From: Synechococcales cyanobacterium 340R_concoct_173_sub
GTDB taxonomy: Bacteria; Cyanobacteriota; Cyanobacteriia; Leptolyngbyales; Leptolyngbyaceae
Reading direction: 5' to 3'
NCBI GenBank assembly: GCA_025354065.1
Contig: JANXNM010000855.1
Span: 1 to 7,536 of the forward strand
DNA: 7,536 nucleotides
A program made the translations under genes and the position numbers. Each line of letters starts with the position of its first letter. Within the stretch, counting starts at the first letter, position 1. The notes beneath the pieces are model-generated. The model was not told the DNA's origin. It was given only the letters and a program-made list of their open reading frames with translations, and did not search any database. Below are positions 5,769-7,536 of the stretch, piece after piece.

Positions 5769-6914
5769 CTATTTTCCCAAGGTCAACTCATCACGATTGC
5801 CCAACAACCCTTGAGGCCGCCACACCATTAATCCAATTAACAATAGACCGATAAACACCATCCGAAACGCATCGATTTGGGACGTGGGAACCATGGGTAA
5901 CAGCTTACTTAAATCCCGCGTTAAGGTTGTGTAAATCCAAAAAATAGCCGCACCGATCGCAACCCCAGGATTACTACCCGCCCCGCCTAAAACCATCAGA
6001 ATCCACACATTAAAGGTCAAATCAGACTTGAAATTATCTGGGTAAACATTGCTCTGTTGCCAAGCATAAAACGCACCCGCAATTCCCGTAATAAACCCGC
6101 CAATCATCAACGACTGAAGCTTATACGAAAACACATTTTTGCCCAATGCCTTCGCCACTTCCTCATCCTCACGAATCGCCTTCAGCACTCGTCCCCAAGG
6201 CGATCGGACCAACGTCTCCACCAACAAAAACACCAACGCCGCCATCAACACTGAACAAAACAAAAGACCATTCACCACTTGATTATCTTTAAAGTTCAAC
6301 ATCGCGATCGTCGTCACCACGTCTGCCCGCACCAGAACCAACGCCCCCACTACTGTCACCGCCGTAAGCCACACTTTATTCTTCGATTCCCGTACCGACA
6401 CCAATCGCCGCCGACACCAATGACCCAACTTCCACAGCGCCAACCCAAACACCCCCGTCAACATCAGCACCATGCCATACCGCGTAAAAATGTCTGGACG
6501 AAAATTAGCCAAGGGCAACGGGAAACCATTAATTCCGATCGCACCGGGTTTTCCATCCACCAATGATTCATTATTAACCACCAACCGAACCAGCTCTGCC
6601 GCCCCGATCGTCACGATCGCTAGATAATCTTCCCGCAATCGCAAGGTCGCAACCCCCAATCCTAACCCAAAAATCGCCGCTACCAACCCACCCGCCACCA
6701 TCGAAACAAACAGCGGCCACCCCGTCATACTCAACACCACCGTCGCATAAGCCCCCACCGCCACAAACCCCGCCACTCCAAAATTAATCAACCCAGTAAA
6801 ACCCCACTGAAGATTGAGACCCAGCCCAAGCATGGCGTAAATGGCAATATTTGTGATGAGGAATGAAAGGTAGGTCAGAATTCCCGAATCAAAGGAGAAG
6901 AGATAACTGAACAT
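5769..6914 (-). CDS. LivM-type permease subunit of a branched-chain/neutral amino-acid ABC importer
   Basis: This 381-residue integral membrane protein forms half of the translocation channel of an amino-acid importer, with the adjacent ATPase as its engine. The LivM family signature is clear: LGLNLQWGFTGLINFGVAG (31-49), LREDYLAIVTIGAAELVR (93-110), the EAA-like cytoplasmic loop SPWGRVLKAIREDEEVAKALG (238-258), which contacts the ATPase, the following GGFITGIAGAFYA helix, VLGGAGSNPG (308-317), and the C-terminal MVWRPQGLLG (363-372). About 160-235 is a less conserved region with a basic cytoplasmic stretch (CRRR, 167-170) between hydrophobic segments. In cyanobacteria the counterpart is a Nat N-I permease (NatC or NatD; I cannot say which with confidence, so no symbol is given). 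UrtC is a less likely alternative. No Shine-Dalgarno is evident, and the promoter call predicts a leader of only about 12 bases. Confidence 0.87.
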   Translation of the reverse strand: MFSYLFSFDSGILTYLSFLITNIAIYAMLGLGLNLQWGFTGLINFGVAGFVAVGAYATVVLSMTGWPLFVSMVAGGLVAAIFGLGLGVATLRLREDYLAIVTIGAAELVRLVVNNESLVDGKPGAIGINGFPLPLANFRPDIFTRYGMVLMLTGVFGLALWKLGHWCRRRLVSVRESKNKVWLTAVTVVGALVLVRADVVTTIAMLNFKDNQVVNGLLFCSVLMAALVFLLVETLVRSPWGRVLKAIREDEEVAKALGKNVFSYKLQSLMIGGFITGIAGAFYAWQQSNVYPDNFKSDLTFNVWILMVLGGAGSNPGVAIGAAIFWIYTTLTRDLSKLLPMVPTSQIDAFRMVFIGLLLIGLMVWRPQGLLGNRDELTLGK

Positions 6915-6932
6915 GGGCGACCCGAGGAAATC

Positions 6933-6961
6933 GTTATAATTTGAGAAAAGTAAGTTACCAA
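6933..6961 (-). promoter_or_regulatory. Promoter of the LivM-LivG unit
   Basis: On the minus strand TTGGTA (6961-6956) and TATAAC (6938-6933) are separated by an ideal 17 bp. Transcription would start near 6926, leaving a very short leader before the ATG at 6914. The -35 box lies within the left arm of the 6954-6982 inverted repeat, suggesting repression or activation there. No NtcA site (GTA-N8-TAC) was found nearby. Confidence 0.55.
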
Positions 6962-6982
6962 GGCGTACCTTGTCATGGTAAC
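6954..6982. promoter_or_regulatory. Inverted repeat GTTACCA/TGGTAAC overlapping the permease -35 box
   Basis: GTTACCA (6954-6960) and TGGTAAC (6976-6982) are perfect 7-bp arms around 15 bases. Within them AAGG-CGTA-CCTT (6960-6971) is a second small dyad. The left arm covers the -35 box of the divergent permease promoter. An operator is the likeliest reading. As RNA it could also fold with an unpaired bulge on its 3' side. Confidence 0.4.
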
Positions 6983-6984
6983 AC

Positions 6985-6997
6985 CGTGAAATTCACG
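6985..6997. promoter_or_regulatory. Perfect palindrome CGTGAA-A-TTCACG, candidate antitoxin operator
   Basis: Six-base arms flank a single central A, 61 bp before the small gene at 7059 and two bases past the previous inverted repeat. It does not match LexA, Fur, NtcA or CRP-type consensus sites known to me. Type II antitoxins usually repress their own operons through short palindromes, so this is a plausible site for the product of the 7059 gene. A promoter for that gene could not be pinned down. Confidence 0.4.
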
Positions 6998-7058
6998 CAA
7001 TCCTTGGGCATTCTAGCCTGTAACTGCCCACCATTTTTATCGCTCTCTGGCCTGGTAT

Positions 7059-7286
7059 ATGGAAGCTCTGCGCGATCGTGCTCACAATTTATTAAATATT
7101 CTCACGGATGACGAACTCGTCACCATGTGGGCCTTGATGCAGACCCAGTTTTATGACTTATATATGATTAGTGCAGTGCAGTCGGCCAAGGAAAACTTCA
7201 AGCCAGGAGATTTGTTTTCTCGGGAAGAAGCTCTAGCCATTTTGACCGCACCTTTGTCTACTTTCCTTTTTGATGACGCACCATGA
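7059..7286 (+). CDS. Small acidic protein, putative antitoxin of a type II toxin-antitoxin pair
   Basis: This 75-residue protein is not recognised as a named family. It has an N-terminal helix-prone stretch (about 1-45, with DDELVTMWALMQTQFYDLYM at 17-36) and then KPGDLFSREEALAIL (48-62), a linker-plus-helix pattern common at the end of small antitoxins. A short hydrophobic and acidic tail follows. Its antitoxin role is inferred from small size, acidic composition, position directly before a RelE/ParE-like gene, the ATGA overlap with that gene (7283-7286), and the palindrome upstream. No obvious DNA-binding fold can be named by eye. No Shine-Dalgarno precedes the ATG. An upstream in-frame stop at 7014-7016, with no other start codon between, fixes this start. 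An unrelated conserved hypothetical protein is the alternative. Confidence 0.55.
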   Translation: MEALRDRAHNLLNILTDDELVTMWALMQTQFYDLYMISAVQSAKENFKPGDLFSREEALAILTAPLSTFLFDDAP

Positions 7287-7536
7287 CTGCTACTCCCATT
7301 ATTCCAGGTCGAGGCGGCCTCCTGTCTCCATCTGCCTTAGAGGTTCGCTATGAACGATCGTTTATAATCGACTTAAAACTCATTTCAACTAGCGGAGTGC
7401 GCGATCGGATCCGCCAGTTTGTGTTTAGCGATTTTTTCGAGACAAAGCATTTGCAATATTTACCTGACTTTCGGCCCATGGGAGCAACACAAATTTTTTA
7501 TCGGTTTACCTTAGAAGAGCATCTGATCTGTATTGA
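7283..7536 (+). CDS. RelE/ParE-superfamily toxin candidate, C-terminus cut by window edge
   Basis: An open frame of 84 codons runs from the ATG at 7283 to the edge without a stop. Residues 19-84 follow the RelE-type pattern: a first strand LEVRYERSF, then DLK (30-32), an amphipathic helix GVRDRIRQFVF (38-48), then LPDFRPMG and the paired strands QIFYRFTLEEHLICI (70-84), where RelE proteins have a YRxR-x-GDYR-like stretch. RelE toxins are ribosome-dependent mRNA endonucleases; ParE relatives attack gyrase. The catalytic C-terminal strands lie beyond the window, so activity cannot be judged. An 18-residue N-terminal extension precedes the usual RelE start, and no alternative ATG, GTG or TTG lies within it. 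The ATGA overlap with the preceding gene implies coupled translation, the usual antitoxin-first order. Confidence 0.6.
   Translation, partial: MTATPIIPGRGGLLSPSALEVRYERSFIIDLKLISTSGVRDRIRQFVFSDFFETKHLQYLPDFRPMGATQIFYRFTLEEHLICI

Noticed and set aside
6057..6566. Two plus-strand frames with His/Arg/Gln-rich products opposite the permease gene
   Set aside because: The composition is what the antisense of a hydrophobic, G/T-rich gene produces. The permease on the other strand is clear and conserved.
6945..7000. Possible NtcA site near the permease promoter
   Set aside because: GTA triplets occur, but none has TAC after eight bases. The dyads present have different arms.

Overview
The window looks like chromosomal DNA of a beta-cyanobacterium. 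It carries an inducible CO2-uptake NDH-1 operon (ndhF3-ndhD3-cupA) and the start of a CcmK-type carboxysome shell gene. It is also crowded with the HIP1-type palindrome: three perfect GCGATCGC octamers and about 29 CGATCG cores by hand count, where about two would be expected by chance. The genus cannot be named from this stretch.

Layout. At the left edge (1-67, minus) is the beginning of ccmK. It diverges from ndhF3 across a 291-bp control region (68-358). This region holds a helically spaced array of TTA/TAA half-sites of the LysR-regulator type, weak promoter-like boxes on both strands, and a pair of mutually exclusive hairpins ending at the ndhF3 ribosome binding site. ndhF3 (359-2209), ndhD3 (2220-3737) and cupA (3799-4938) follow on the plus strand. 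NdhF3 and NdhD3 are the distal antiporter-like membrane subunits of the NDH-1MS complex. CupA is the CO2-hydrating subunit that sits on them and converts CO2 to bicarbonate in the cytoplasm. Together with CcmK, the left half is a small carbon-concentrating cluster. The usual fourth gene, cupS, is not found behind cupA.

cupA converges with a two-gene minus-strand unit, with only 24 bp between coding ends. The unit is a LivM-type permease (5769-6914, promoter at about 6933-6961) followed by a LivG-type ATPase (4963-5721, NatA-like). They form part of an amino-acid ABC importer whose other subunits must be encoded elsewhere, as is common for the cyanobacterial Nat N-I system.

Right of the permease is a 144-bp divergent spacer (6915-7058) with two inverted repeats. 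One overlaps the permease -35 box. The other is a perfect 13-bp palindrome. After it come two overlapping small plus-strand genes (7059-7286 and 7283 to the edge, ATGA overlap). The second resembles the RelE/ParE toxin fold over its visible 84 residues, so the pair is proposed as a type II toxin-antitoxin module cut by the window edge. No tRNA, rRNA, CRISPR array, transposase or insertion sequence was seen.
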